Assembly: GCA_964534315.1 (NCBI GenBank)
Contig: CAZHOV010000154.1
Span: 1 to 13,572, forward strand
From: CAZHOV01 sp964534315
Lineage (GTDB): Bacteria > Bacteroidota > Bacteroidia > Chitinophagales > Saprospiraceae
Direction of reading: 5' to 3'
Length of the DNA: 13,572 nt
The notes below the pieces were generated by a model, which saw nothing but the letters and a program-made list of their open reading frames with translations, did not search any database and was not told the origin of the DNA. Positions 1 through 6,913 of the stretch are shown one piece after another. The stretch's first letter is position 1; the number at the start of each line of letters is the position of its first letter. The position numbers and the translations under genes are program-made.

Positions 1-25
1 AAGGAAAGTAAAAGTATTGGCTCGG

Positions 26-65
26 AGGTTTTAACGTAGTGTAGACTCTCGTCTACATGAAACCT
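26..65. other. Two-part inverted repeat at the window's left edge
   Basis: An outer stem AGGTTT (26-31) pairs with AAACCT (60-65). An inner stem TGTAGAC (40-46) pairs with GTCTACA (51-57) around a TCTC loop. The fold could be part of a structured RNA or the end of an element lying mostly outside the window. No T-run follows, so it is not a terminator. I do not recognise an RNA family here. Confidence 0.3.
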
Positions 66-127
66 AAGAGGGATTGAATGGGGCTGTCTCAAAAGTATTT
101 GAGCCATTCCCCAAGGAATTTTTTATT

Positions 128-187
128 TTGAGGGAGCTGTTTTTATTAAAAAAATTACAATTTTTTTAATAAAAACAGCTCCCTCAA
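128..187. repeat. Perfect 29-bp inverted repeat, 2-nt loop
   Basis: The arms 128-156 and 159-187 are fully complementary, beginning TTGAGGGAGCTG and ending CAGCTCCCTCAA, with only AC between them. The inner half is nearly all A and T and the outer half is GC-richer. Neither strand has a T-run just outside the stem, so a simple intrinsic terminator is unlikely. It lies inside the possible MITE (80-237) and may be its core. It could extrude as a cruciform or form a very stable RNA hairpin. Confidence 0.8.
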
Positions 188-199
188 GAAAGAAAACTT

Positions 200-234
200 G
201 GTGGCTCGTAACACCAAAGGTGTTATGAGACACC
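200..234. repeat. Imperfect hairpin next to the 29-bp repeat
   Basis: TAACACC (209-215), an AAA loop and GGTGTTA (219-225) form a perfect core. It extends through CTC/GAG (with a G-T wobble) and, after one mismatch, GGTG (200-203) with CACC (231-234). The right arm overlaps the proposed right end of the MITE-like element. Confidence 0.65.
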
Positions 235-246
235 CTCAAAAAAATC

Positions 247-277
247 AGGGGCAAAAACGCATTACGTTTTTGCCCCT
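247..277. terminator. Likely two-way intrinsic terminator
   Basis: A 13-bp stem, AGGGGCAAAAACG (247-259) with its complement at 265-277, closes a 5-nt loop. On the minus strand it is followed by TGATTTTTTT and on the plus strand by a T/C-rich tract. It is the first good minus-strand terminator after the rhodopsin stop, about 245 nt downstream. If used, the rhodopsin mRNA would have a long 3' tail running antisense across the small ORF at 348-428. Confidence 0.6.
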
Positions 278-347
278 TCTTGTTTTCTTTTCTTTCAGCA
301 AAATGGAAATTTTGGCTTAAGCACTTTAATTGTTGTTTCTCAACATA

Positions 348-428
348 ATGTATACTTTAGTCGAAAAAATCTTAGGGATTCTTGAACGATTGGTAAAAAT
401 ACCCTATTGTTTGGCCGAAGTTTATTAA
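348..428 (+). CDS. Possible small ORF, 26-residue amphipathic peptide
   Basis: ATG at 348 and TAA at 426-428 enclose 26 codons. The peptide begins MYTLVEKILGILERLV and ends CLAEVY. Hydrophobic residues at 4, 5, 8, 9, 11, 12, 15 and 16 alternate with charged residues at 6, 7, 13, 14 and 17, which predicts an amphipathic helix. A strong plus-strand terminator starts 12 nt after the stop, and no other plus-strand gene in this stretch explains it. I see no Shine-Dalgarno site and no convincing promoter. The ORF is short enough to be chance in AT-rich DNA. It could be a membrane-active or toxin-like peptide, or merely part of a small RNA ending at the terminator. Function is unknown. Confidence 0.33.
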   Translation: MYTLVEKILGILERLVKIPYCLAEVY

Positions 429-440
429 TGCATTTTTTAG

Positions 441-478
441 CTATAGCCCATGAATTATTTCATGGGCATAGTTTTTTT
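441..478 (+). terminator. Plus-strand intrinsic terminator
   Basis: GCCCATGAA (446-454), loop TTAT and TTCATGGGC (459-467) form a perfect 9-bp stem, extended by CTAT/ATAG around a bulged A at 445, then seven Ts (472-478). On the opposite strand the hairpin is followed by AGCTAAAAAA rather than Ts, so it points rightward. That orientation requires a plus-strand transcript beginning within or before 1-440. The small ORF at 348-428 is the only candidate seen. Confidence 0.7.
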
Positions 479-521
479 ACTGAAATTAAAGAATTATAAA
501 TTTTTGGTTCCTACCGGTTTT

Positions 522-1277
522 TTAGGCATTCGCTGTAGCAGCAGAAGTTGTTGACTTAGAAATCGCTAATGTATAGATCACTAAACCAAACCCAATCTTG
601 TTAACAGCATCACCAACGTTGTAGATGATATCTAATGCAGTACCTGGAATAAGACCGGCTAACCAGCCAGACTCAGGAATACACATGTAGCCAATTGGAT
701 AGATTGCCCATCCTACCAATATGAACCAACCCAAAGTGGTAAATGCACGCTGTAGTACAGGGTCGTTTGAATTCTGAGAAAGCTTCTTCGCAGAACCAAG
801 CCATACTTCATAAAGAATACCTGCATAACCGATCGTAGAAATGAATCCCCATAACGGAGACTGATCTCTAAATACAGTTTCTCCAAGATAACCAGCTACC
901 AACATCAATAAAGAGTAAGCGATCATCTTCCACAATAATCCTTGCTTTGCACCGAAAGCCTTAAGGATCAAATAGAATTCAACACACATTAACGGTACCG
1001 TTAAGATCCAGTCAACGTATCGGAATTCTGTCGGGGAAGTCTGGTAAGTAGCCCAGAAATCTCTCATGTAGAAATAGTGAACGGCTGCAATGAAAGTAAT
1101 CAAACCAGATACCAACATGGAATCCTTCCACTTCCCTTGAACTCGTCCATACTGCATAAAGAAAAATACAGTAGCAGCTAACATTGCCATAGAACCAATA
1201 AAGAATGTAAACCCAACGTAGTCACCAGACTTCAGTTGGGCAAGTAATAAAGGCTCAAAGTTTAATAATGCATTCAT
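522..1277 (-). CDS. Proteorhodopsin-type light-driven proton pump
   Basis: This 251-residue microbial rhodopsin has seven membrane helices (roughly 20-42, 52-72, 84-107, 113-133, 141-163, 178-199, 212-239). Retinal would attach at Lys227 in helix G (DAVNK). Helix C reads RYVDWILTVPLMCVEF: Asp89 is the Schiff-base proton acceptor, Thr93 the middle motif residue and Glu100 the proton donor. This DTE triad marks an outward proton pump rather than an NQ sodium or NTQ chloride pump. His67 matches the conserved proteorhodopsin His75. Met97 lies at the spectral-tuning position (GPR Leu105), where Met or Leu gives green absorption. Helix E reads WGFIST (143-148), aligning with bacteriorhodopsin WWAIST, so Gly144 sits at the carotenoid-fenestration position. 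It is the last gene of the crtY-blh-rhodopsin set, 123 nt after blh. That gap is long enough for its own promoter, but I found no confident motif. Confidence 0.97.
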   Translation of the reverse strand: MNALLNFEPLLLAQLKSGDYVGFTFFIGSMAMLAATVFFFMQYGRVQGKWKDSMLVSGLITFIAAVHYFYMRDFWATYQTSPTEFRYVDWILTVPLMCVEFYLILKAFGAKQGLLWKMIAYSLLMLVAGYLGETVFRDQSPLWGFISTIGYAGILYEVWLGSAKKLSQNSNDPVLQRAFTTLGWFILVGWAIYPIGYMCIPESGWLAGLIPGTALDIIYNVGDAVNKIGFGLVIYTLAISKSTTSAATANA

Positions 1278-1400
1278 GATATTGAAGTTTGTTAAAAATT
1301 AGTTAAAAACTTGAGTGAAAACAATAGAGTTTCTTTTTGGTTGAATATTTTTTAAACTTTTTATCATTCAAGATAAAATTTGGTCCATTTTACTCTGGTG

Positions 1401-2354
1401 TTAGACATGTTCTGCCTGGAATTTGTCGGATTCCTGCTGCTTGTGAAAAAGTTTGTCTATTAGGTACAAATGGGGCATCGTAATCAATGAAATAAACATA
1501 AACAAGACACTGATGCCTTGAGGCCCCTGGATGAACTGCTGAAAACCATATAAAAGAACCAGAAATACAAGGGCTAATACGGAAAAGGGCGCCGCTTGCT
1601 TGATAAAATGCTGCACATTATATCCGGGATTCTGGCGCCGGAAAAACTGGATCTGATCTTTTATTGAACCTAACGAGTGCCAGAAAACAAAGTAGATCGT
1701 AAAACCTATCAATAATGGCGTCTGCCAAAAAAGAATATATAGAATCAATAGGTTCAAAAGTTCCTTATGAAATATTCCGGCTTGCCTTTTGTGTATCAAC
1801 GATTGTATACCAATCAACCCCAAATTGAATAAAAATACGGAAGTAATGATTTGAAATCGCGTAAATGGCGATAATAGTAAAATACCTGATTGCGTCAACT
1901 CACTGATAATTCCGCTTGATACATCATAGTTAAATAAAACAGGAGTTATAATCACAAAAAGTCCCCAACTGAAAAAGGTCAAATATTTTAAGAAAGGCTC
2001 TTTAAATCTGATGTGTTCCCAATTAGATTGACCGAAATGATAGGCCGAAACAATAATAAACGCCGTCAAAGAGAGTGCTGGTGCAACCCACCACAAAAAT
2101 GCATAACCTACCATTATACCTATGTACTGCGCCAAGAAACCATAAAGGCTTTTCTGGTTTCCGGAAGACCTTGTAAGACTCTTGTATAAGGCATAATCGG
2201 TAGCTCCATGCGGAATACCCAAAATGCCTACTAAAGCAACACTGACAAACGCCTGGCCTGAGAATGACAATGAGATTCCCATCTGGAAGAGGGAAACGAC
2301 CAAGACCGCAATTCCTGCGGCAAAAACAAATAATTTAGGATATTTTACACTCAT
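1401..2354 (-). CDS. blh: Beta-carotene 15,15'-dioxygenase, Brp/Blh family
   Basis: This 317-residue integral membrane protein would cleave beta-carotene into two retinal molecules, the chromophore of the rhodopsin encoded just downstream. The family's iron-binding histidines are visible in their usual contexts: His49 (GIPHGATDY), His106 (SAYHFGQSNWE), His226 (FVFWHSLGS) and His295 (MPHLYLID). Multiple hydrophobic helices fill the sequence, and the length is normal for bacterial Blh. Its ATG overlaps the crtY stop in an ATGA (2351-2354), which predicts translational coupling, so cyclase and cleavage enzyme would be made together. Assignment to the family is secure; the substrate is taken from the family and supported by the neighbours. 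Confidence 0.95.
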   Translation of the reverse strand: MSVKYPKLFVFAAGIAVLVVSLFQMGISLSFSGQAFVSVALVGILGIPHGATDYALYKSLTRSSGNQKSLYGFLAQYIGIMVGYAFLWWVAPALSLTAFIIVSAYHFGQSNWEHIRFKEPFLKYLTFFSWGLFVIITPVLFNYDVSSGIISELTQSGILLLSPFTRFQIITSVFLFNLGLIGIQSLIHKRQAGIFHKELLNLLILYILFWQTPLLIGFTIYFVFWHSLGSIKDQIQFFRRQNPGYNVQHFIKQAAPFSVLALVFLVLLYGFQQFIQGPQGISVLFMFISLITMPHLYLIDKLFHKQQESDKFQAEHV

Positions 2355-3556
2355 GTTGCCTTTTGCATTGTCGTTTTAGGTATTGCTGCATTCTTGCTTA
2401 GAGGCAATAGATGCCCCGCTGCAGCTTCCAGAAATAACTTCACAGGTAATTTTGAAAATATCTTTACCTCATCCAATAAAGTCGATTGTTCATCAAGAAA
2501 TCTAAAAACCCTTCTGATGGAGTTTTGTTTAAAAAGTTTCGAAAATATTTCCTTGCCTTTTCCTCCCTGTTGGGTCAATATCCGAAGTAAAACCTGATCA
2601 TAAAATTGAAATCTGGGCTTTAATTTTTCAGCATATACAGGCGATCCGGTATGAACAAATTGACGAGCCATAATCTGGGATTCCTTCAAAATATTTAAAA
2701 AAGCATAACCTGTTGTAGGCTTGATCGTTCCGCCCTTAATGCCGATCGGTACTACCTTTCCACCACTAAATTTATTGATAGAAGCTGAATTCATCGGAAT
2801 TACGCCTTGCTCTTCTTCCGTAATTTGATAAGATGATATTCCCAATTCCTGATTTATGTAGCGCTGAATCTCTTGTTCATAAGCTTTACGCTGTAGTAAT
2901 TGATCTGAAAAGATGGTGTATTCTACTAAAGCTTCTGTTTCTGAAAAAGGCAACACATAAAAAAAGCGGCAGTCGCCATGCTGAGCCGTCCTAAAATCCA
3001 TTAAAGTCGCAGAATTAGGATCGAAGTGGGGTTGATCTGTTTTGACAAACCATCCCTTAAAATGTTGTAACAATCGATATTGAGCTTTAACGGATTCCTT
3101 ACTTTGTAAAGGGTTTGAACTATCAAATACCCATTTTGACCGAATAATGCCATCTTCAGTCTCTACGTAAGCCCCATACTCATCCTGATTTACGGAAGAA
3201 ATAAATGCACTTTGGAAAGTTATATTTGGATTGGATCGTAATGCGTCAAATACAAAATTATAAAAATCAATACTTCTGACATGTTGATACCCATTTTGAC
3301 CGACAACATCTGTGTAAAAACCTGTTTCATCAGCGAATGATAAATAAGGCCAACGGTGTGTTACTATAGTTAAGAATTCTGAAGGTATAGCCCCCCAAAA
3401 GCACCAGGTTCGATCATTCTGCTTTTGGAGGTTTTTATCGATAATCAGTATGCGCAAACCTCTGGTATCGTACTTATTTAGATAATAAGCAAGGCTGAGG
3501 CCGGCACATCCTGCACCAGCTATGATAATATCATATTCCTGGCCCTTACGTTGCAT
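2351..3556 (-). CDS. crtY: Lycopene beta-cyclase (CrtY type)
   Basis: This flavoprotein cyclises the ends of lycopene to make beta-carotene, the substrate of the Blh enzyme encoded next. From the ATG at 3556 it has 401 residues. The N-terminus carries a dinucleotide-binding fold (YDIIIAGAGCAGLSLAYY; GxGxxG at 14-19), followed by the cyclase signature DRTWCFW (48-54), QHFKGW (164-169), EQGVIPM (249-255) and GIKGGTIKPTTGY (272-284). An in-frame TTG at 3583 would add nine residues (MRNVLINFT), but homologues usually begin a few residues before the YDxIIAGAG strand, so I prefer the ATG. crtE, crtB, crtI and crtZ are not in the window, so lycopene supply and any hydroxylation must be encoded elsewhere. 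Confidence 0.94.
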   Translation of the reverse strand: MQRKGQEYDIIIAGAGCAGLSLAYYLNKYDTRGLRILIIDKNLQKQNDRTWCFWGAIPSEFLTIVTHRWPYLSFADETGFYTDVVGQNGYQHVRSIDFYNFVFDALRSNPNITFQSAFISSVNQDEYGAYVETEDGIIRSKWVFDSSNPLQSKESVKAQYRLLQHFKGWFVKTDQPHFDPNSATLMDFRTAQHGDCRFFYVLPFSETEALVEYTIFSDQLLQRKAYEQEIQRYINQELGISSYQITEEEQGVIPMNSASINKFSGGKVVPIGIKGGTIKPTTGYAFLNILKESQIMARQFVHTGSPVYAEKLKPRFQFYDQVLLRILTQQGGKGKEIFSKLFKQNSIRRVFRFLDEQSTLLDEVKIFSKLPVKLFLEAAAGHLLPLSKNAAIPKTTMQKAT

Positions 3557-3866
3557 AGTGAAGTTTATTAATACATTTCTCAAGAAACCGAGAAGGGCAG
3601 TAATTGTTTTTAAAATTTCAAAAAAAATTGAACAAGCCGGGTATGTTTTTCTGTCTGCATTGATTGATTTTCAAAGTTTAAGCCTTTGGAAATCCTTTCA
3701 ATAGTACATTGGGCCAGCATCTAGATGATAGTTTTGCTTAAATGATTAAGAGTAAATAACAAATAATTAATATGGAGTAAAGAAAAACTAGATTAATTTT
3801 TATTATATTTACTGAGTCTAATTAAGATTAAATTGCTTAACCTGATTTGATATAAAAACTATTATT
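3557..3866. other. Divergent intergenic region, crtY and TPR regulator
   Basis: This AT-rich 310-bp stretch separates the leftward phototrophy genes from the rightward regulator gene. It should hold promoters in both directions. I can point only to one on the plus strand (3709-3736). On the minus strand I found no good TAnnTTTG motif ahead of crtY. I see no gene, RNA or clear repeat here. Confidence 0.6.
3709..3736 (+). promoter_or_regulatory. Possible Bacteroidota-type promoter
   Basis: TAGTTTTG (3729-3736) fits the Bacteroidota -7 consensus TAnnTTTG exactly. TTG (3709-3711) lies 17 nt upstream as a possible -33 element, near the short end of the usual spacing. It would drive the TPR-LuxR regulator with a leader of roughly 120 nt. 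Confidence 0.42.
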
Positions 3867-5567
3867 TTGAAAATCATTGCATTGGCATTTGGTTTTTATT
3901 TTCTTTTACTTCCTGCTACACATGCTCAGTCCGAATCCGGTAATTTAGATAGTCTCTTGGATGTGGTCCATTCCTTGCCAAGGGGAAGACATCAGGTAGA
4001 TATCCTAGGCGAAATTGCCTATCAATATAGATTTTTCAACCCTGATCAGTCTATTTATTATGCTAAAGAGACGTTAAATGGAGCCAGGGAGATCGGTTAC
4101 ACCGCCAAAGAAATCTTTGCGCTTAATTTTTTGGGACTGGTAAAATCGAACAAGGGCAACTACGAAGAAGCCACAGATTGGCTACTTCAGGCATTGGAAA
4201 TTGCAATGGAGGAAAGCGATACCAGTTACCTGGCTAAGATATACAATAATCTGGGCATGATCTTTTGGTACCTGGAGGATCTGGAAGAAGCTCAAAGAAA
4301 CTACAAAAATGCTCTCCAATTTAATAAATCTCTGGAGTTGAATTTAGGAATGGGGGAGAATTACGTCAATCTTGGGGTCATATATGCAGCACAAAGCCAA
4401 TTGGATTCAGCCCTTTTATTCTACCATAAGGCATTACCTCTGTTTTTAGAAATAAATTATGAAGTGGGTGTAGGCACCATTTACAATAATATAGCCCGTA
4501 TTCATGAACGTAAAGGTAACCTGGAGGAGAGCCTGTTCTTTCTTGAAAAAGCCCTTGCTATTTTGGAGGACAAAGGTTATGTCCTGCACGCCTTACCTAC
4601 TTATAATAATATCGGACGGATTCAGACACTCATGGGTGAATATGGCAAAGCAGAAAAAAGTCTATTATTGAGTTTGGAAAAATCGCAGAGCCAAACTGCT
4701 CTAAATGAACAAATGCAGGCTTTCAAAGCCTTGCATTTACTGTACGATACTATAAACAATACATCAAAATCACTTTTCTATTTAAAAAAATTCATTGCCC
4801 TCAAGGATTCTATTTATAATAAGGAAAAGACAAAGCAGATTACGCAACTTAAGGCTACATTTGAAGAAGAACAGGAACGAAAAATAGTAGAAAAAGATAA
4901 AGAATTACAGCGGAATCGCCTCATGCAATCTATCATCCTATTTATAGGCATTTTAATACTCTTGTCTTCCGCAAGTATTATCATTTTTCTTTACTTCAAA
5001 CGCAATACAGTCAAGAAAGCCTTGTATGAAGAGGAAAAAAATCGACTAGAAACCCAGCAGGAACTGGAAAAACTAAAATTTGAAAAATTAGAGACTGAGC
5101 TATCACTTAAAAACCAAGAACTTACAGCCACTACGATCAATATCGTCCAAAAAAATGATGTACTAAAGAAATTAGGTAAGCACTTGGAGGAGTTAAAAAG
5201 CTTGTTGACTAACGAACGACAACACAAAAAAATGAACAAGCTGATTCGTTTAATTGAAAATGGAAGGCGGCAAGATGAAGATTGGGAGAATTTTAAGCTT
5301 CATTTTGAAAATGTCCATCCCAGTTTTTTTGAGCAGTTGATGCAAATGGAACCCTCTCTAAGCTCTAAAGAACTGCGGCTTTGTGCTTACCTGCGTATGA
5401 ACTTAACCACCAAAGAAATCGCCTCTTTGCTCGGATATAGTATTCGCGGGGTAGAAACAGCCCGGTACCGGGTTCGGAAAAAATTAAATCTTGCAAAAGC
5501 TGAAGACTTAAATATATTTATGATGAGTATTGAAAGTGTCAATAGTAATGGACTCGGAAAGGTTTGA
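3867..5567 (+). CDS. Membrane-anchored TPR regulator with LuxR-type HTH
   Basis: The 566-residue protein has a probable signal peptide (1-20, ending ATHAQ) and TPR repeats over about 45-310, with motifs such as YNNLGMIFWYLEDLEEA (126-142) and YNNIARIHERKGNLEES (206-222). It then has an acidic/basic coiled-coil stretch (about 315-352), one membrane helix (353-378), a cytoplasmic coiled coil (385-465) and a C-terminal helix-turn-helix (about 498-545; LSSKELRLCAYLRMNLTTKE). This layout is common in Bacteroidota. The TPRs would sense a partner outside the inner membrane while the HTH binds DNA from the membrane-anchored protein. No kinase or receiver domain is present. The start is TTG at 3867: an in-frame stop at 3843-3845 leaves no upstream ATG, and the first downstream ATG would remove the signal peptide and first TPRs. 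Its position between the phototrophy and nitrogen genes suggests it may control one of them, but its target is unknown. Confidence 0.88.
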   Translation: MKIIALAFGFYFLLLPATHAQSESGNLDSLLDVVHSLPRGRHQVDILGEIAYQYRFFNPDQSIYYAKETLNGAREIGYTAKEIFALNFLGLVKSNKGNYEEATDWLLQALEIAMEESDTSYLAKIYNNLGMIFWYLEDLEEAQRNYKNALQFNKSLELNLGMGENYVNLGVIYAAQSQLDSALLFYHKALPLFLEINYEVGVGTIYNNIARIHERKGNLEESLFFLEKALAILEDKGYVLHALPTYNNIGRIQTLMGEYGKAEKSLLLSLEKSQSQTALNEQMQAFKALHLLYDTINNTSKSLFYLKKFIALKDSIYNKEKTKQITQLKATFEEEQERKIVEKDKELQRNRLMQSIILFIGILILLSSASIIIFLYFKRNTVKKALYEEEKNRLETQQELEKLKFEKLETELSLKNQELTATTINIVQKNDVLKKLGKHLEELKSLLTNERQHKKMNKLIRLIENGRRQDEDWENFKLHFENVHPSFFEQLMQMEPSLSSKELRLCAYLRMNLTTKEIASLLGYSIRGVETARYRVRKKLNLAKAEDLNIFMMSIESVNSNGLGKV

Positions 5568-5575
5568 GAAATCGT

Positions 5576-5600
5576 CCGCTATGTTTCTATTTATTAGCGG
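5576..5600 (+). terminator. Weak hairpin after the TPR regulator
   Basis: CCGCTA (5576-5581) and TAGCGG (5595-5600) form a 6-bp stem with a 13-nt loop, followed by TTTATATAT, just after the regulator's stop. The large loop and short T-run make this a weak terminator at best. The rest of the 268-nt gap before the glutamine synthetase shows no gene and no sigma-54 (TGGC-N8-TGC) or TAnnTTTG promoter that I trust. Confidence 0.3.
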
Positions 5601-5835
5601 TTTATATATAATTCACTTCATGTTTGAACGTAGTCTTATGTAAAGCTGACGTACTATTGAAGTAGTCGAAAATTTGACATTAACTACCATTTTGGACGTT
5701 CTTTACCCTGTAATAAAAAATTCATTTTGACTTTTTCACGGACTAGAACGATGCCAGCAACATCCTGCTTCTTCCACCTTAGTTGAATAGGTTAATTTGA
5801 ATAAATATTAAATTCTTTAATTTAAACATTTTAAC

Positions 5836-6852
5836 ATGCAACCATTAAAATTTGAGTATGTATGGCTAGATGGCTATGCACCAGAACCTAATTTGAGAAG
5901 TAAAACAAAAGTTTTAACCCTCGATCAATTTGATGAAAATCCAGATAGCCTTCCCTTATGGTCTTTTGACGGTAGCTCTACGAAGCAAGCGGAAGGAAGA
6001 TCTTCTGACTGTTTGTTAAAACCGGTAAGAGTTGTAAAAGATCCCGCCAGAAAAAATGCCTACCTTGTGATGGCAGAAGTACTTAATCCTGACGGTACGC
6101 CCCACGATAGTAACACCAGAGCTAAATTTGAGGATGATCCGGAATTTTGGTTCGGATTTGAACAAGAATTTGCTATTATGGAAGGAGACAAACCGCTAGG
6201 CTTTCCTTTAAACGGTTTTCCTGAGCCACAAGGGAAATACTATTGCTCTGTTGGTTACCCCAATAATGTCGGACGTAAAATTATGGAAGAACATTTAGAC
6301 CAATGCCTGGAAGCCGGATTAAGTGTCACCGGAATCAATGCTGAAGTCATGCTTGGTCAGTGGGAGTATCAATTGTTTGGAAAAGGAGCAAAAAGAGCAG
6401 CTGATGACCTATGGTTGTCAAGATACTTGCTCAACAGAATCAGTGAAGACTATCATTTTCGTATTGAGTTGCACCCCAAGCCCGTGAAAGGTGACTGGAA
6501 TGGTTCTGGTATGCATGCCAATTTCTCGAATAAAGCGATGAGAGAGATCGGTGGCGAAGAGCTAATGACTCAAATTTGCGAGTCCTTCAAGCATGAACAT
6601 GATAGCCATATCAACGAATATGGATCAGCCAATAACGAACGCCTGACCGGTTTGCATGAAACACAATCAATCGATAAATTCAGCTATGGTGTGAGTGATC
6701 GCGGTGCCTCTATCCGAATTCCAGTTTCTGTACCAATGAATGATTGGAAAGGGTACCTGGAAGACCGACGCCCGGCTTCTAATGCTGACCCATATCGAGT
6801 AGCTGCGCGAATCGTTCGCACAGTCAATCAAATACAGGAAATACCAGCATAG
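5836..6852 (+). CDS. glnII: Glutamine synthetase, type II (GSII)
   Basis: This enzyme condenses glutamate and ammonium to glutamine using ATP in the cytoplasm. At 338 residues it has the short GSII form (the common bacterial GSI is about 470). The N-terminal beta-grasp domain contains LWSFDGSST (41-49). The catalytic domain contains GFEQEF (107-112; metal-binding Glu109 and Glu111), GINAEVMLGQWEYQ (167-179), HPKPVKGDWNGSGMHANFS (213-231), ANNERLTGLHE (265-275), GASIRIP (290-296) and EDRRPASNADPYRV (309-322). GSII lacks the adenylylation site of GSI, so control is expected at transcription or by feedback rather than by GlnE. A strong terminator follows directly. The downstream glutaminase and ammonium transporter put it in a nitrogen-handling cluster. 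GSII is widespread in eukaryotes and found in several bacterial phyla including Bacteroidota, so its presence alone is not odd. Confidence 0.97.
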   Translation: MQPLKFEYVWLDGYAPEPNLRSKTKVLTLDQFDENPDSLPLWSFDGSSTKQAEGRSSDCLLKPVRVVKDPARKNAYLVMAEVLNPDGTPHDSNTRAKFEDDPEFWFGFEQEFAIMEGDKPLGFPLNGFPEPQGKYYCSVGYPNNVGRKIMEEHLDQCLEAGLSVTGINAEVMLGQWEYQLFGKGAKRAADDLWLSRYLLNRISEDYHFRIELHPKPVKGDWNGSGMHANFSNKAMREIGGEELMTQICESFKHEHDSHINEYGSANNERLTGLHETQSIDKFSYGVSDRGASIRIPVSVPMNDWKGYLEDRRPASNADPYRVAARIVRTVNQIQEIPA

Positions 6853-6858
6853 AGAAAT

Positions 6859-6913
6859 AAAAAAAGCAGGGGTGGCTCCGCACTTCTTTTTGTTGCGAGC
6901 CACATGCTTTTTT
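6859..6913 (+). terminator. Strong intrinsic terminator after glnII
   Basis: GTGGCTC (6872-6878) pairs with GAGCCAC (6897-6903). After a small asymmetric bulge the stem continues with an A-run plus GCA (6859-6868) against TGC plus Ts (6905-6913). The symmetric A and T tracts would let it work in both directions. It separates glnII from the glutaminase-amt pair, so those genes probably start from their own promoter in 6914-7019, where I found no clear consensus. Confidence 0.75.

Larger units (their letters stand above)
80..237. mobile_element. Possible MITE-like element or IS remnant
   Basis: The left end, GGGGCTGTCTCAAAAG (80-95), matches the inverted right end, GAGGGTGTCTCATAAC (237 down to 222 on the minus strand), at 12 of 16 positions and shares the core TGTCTCA. 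Ends of this type resemble IS terminal repeats. The 158-bp interior has no coding capacity and contains two long hairpins, which fits a non-autonomous MITE. I see no clear target-site duplication (flanks GAAT and AAAA), so it could equally be a chance cluster of hairpins or a worn IS end. Confidence 0.33.

Noticed and set aside
60..80. The string AAGAGGGATTGAA resembles the 3' end of some CRISPR repeats.
   Set aside because: Only one copy is present and no spacer-repeat pattern follows. An array ending exactly at the window's left edge cannot be judged from this sequence.
1368..1375. TATCTTGA on the minus strand as a rhodopsin promoter -7 element.
   Set aside because: It lacks one base of TAnnTTTG and I found no -33 TTG at suitable distance.
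3557..3583. Alternative TTG start for crtY at 3583, adding nine residues.
   Set aside because: The ATG at 3556 places the dinucleotide-binding strand at the usual distance from the N-terminus, and the added residues do not look like a conserved part of the family.
4991..5239. Long minus-strand open frames inside the TPR regulator, glutaminase, amt and hydrolase.
   Set aside because: They overlap well-supported genes and their translations have low-complexity or non-protein-like composition; they are antisense shadows.
5581..5643. A 20-codon plus-strand ORF (MFLFISGLYI...) after the TPR regulator.
   Set aside because: It begins inside the weak hairpin, has no terminator or start signal of its own, and is of chance length in AT-rich DNA.
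5650..5835. A sigma-54 or NtrC-type control site ahead of glnII.
   Set aside because: No TGGC-N8-TGC element is visible, and the TTGACA at about 5676 has no fitting partner box.
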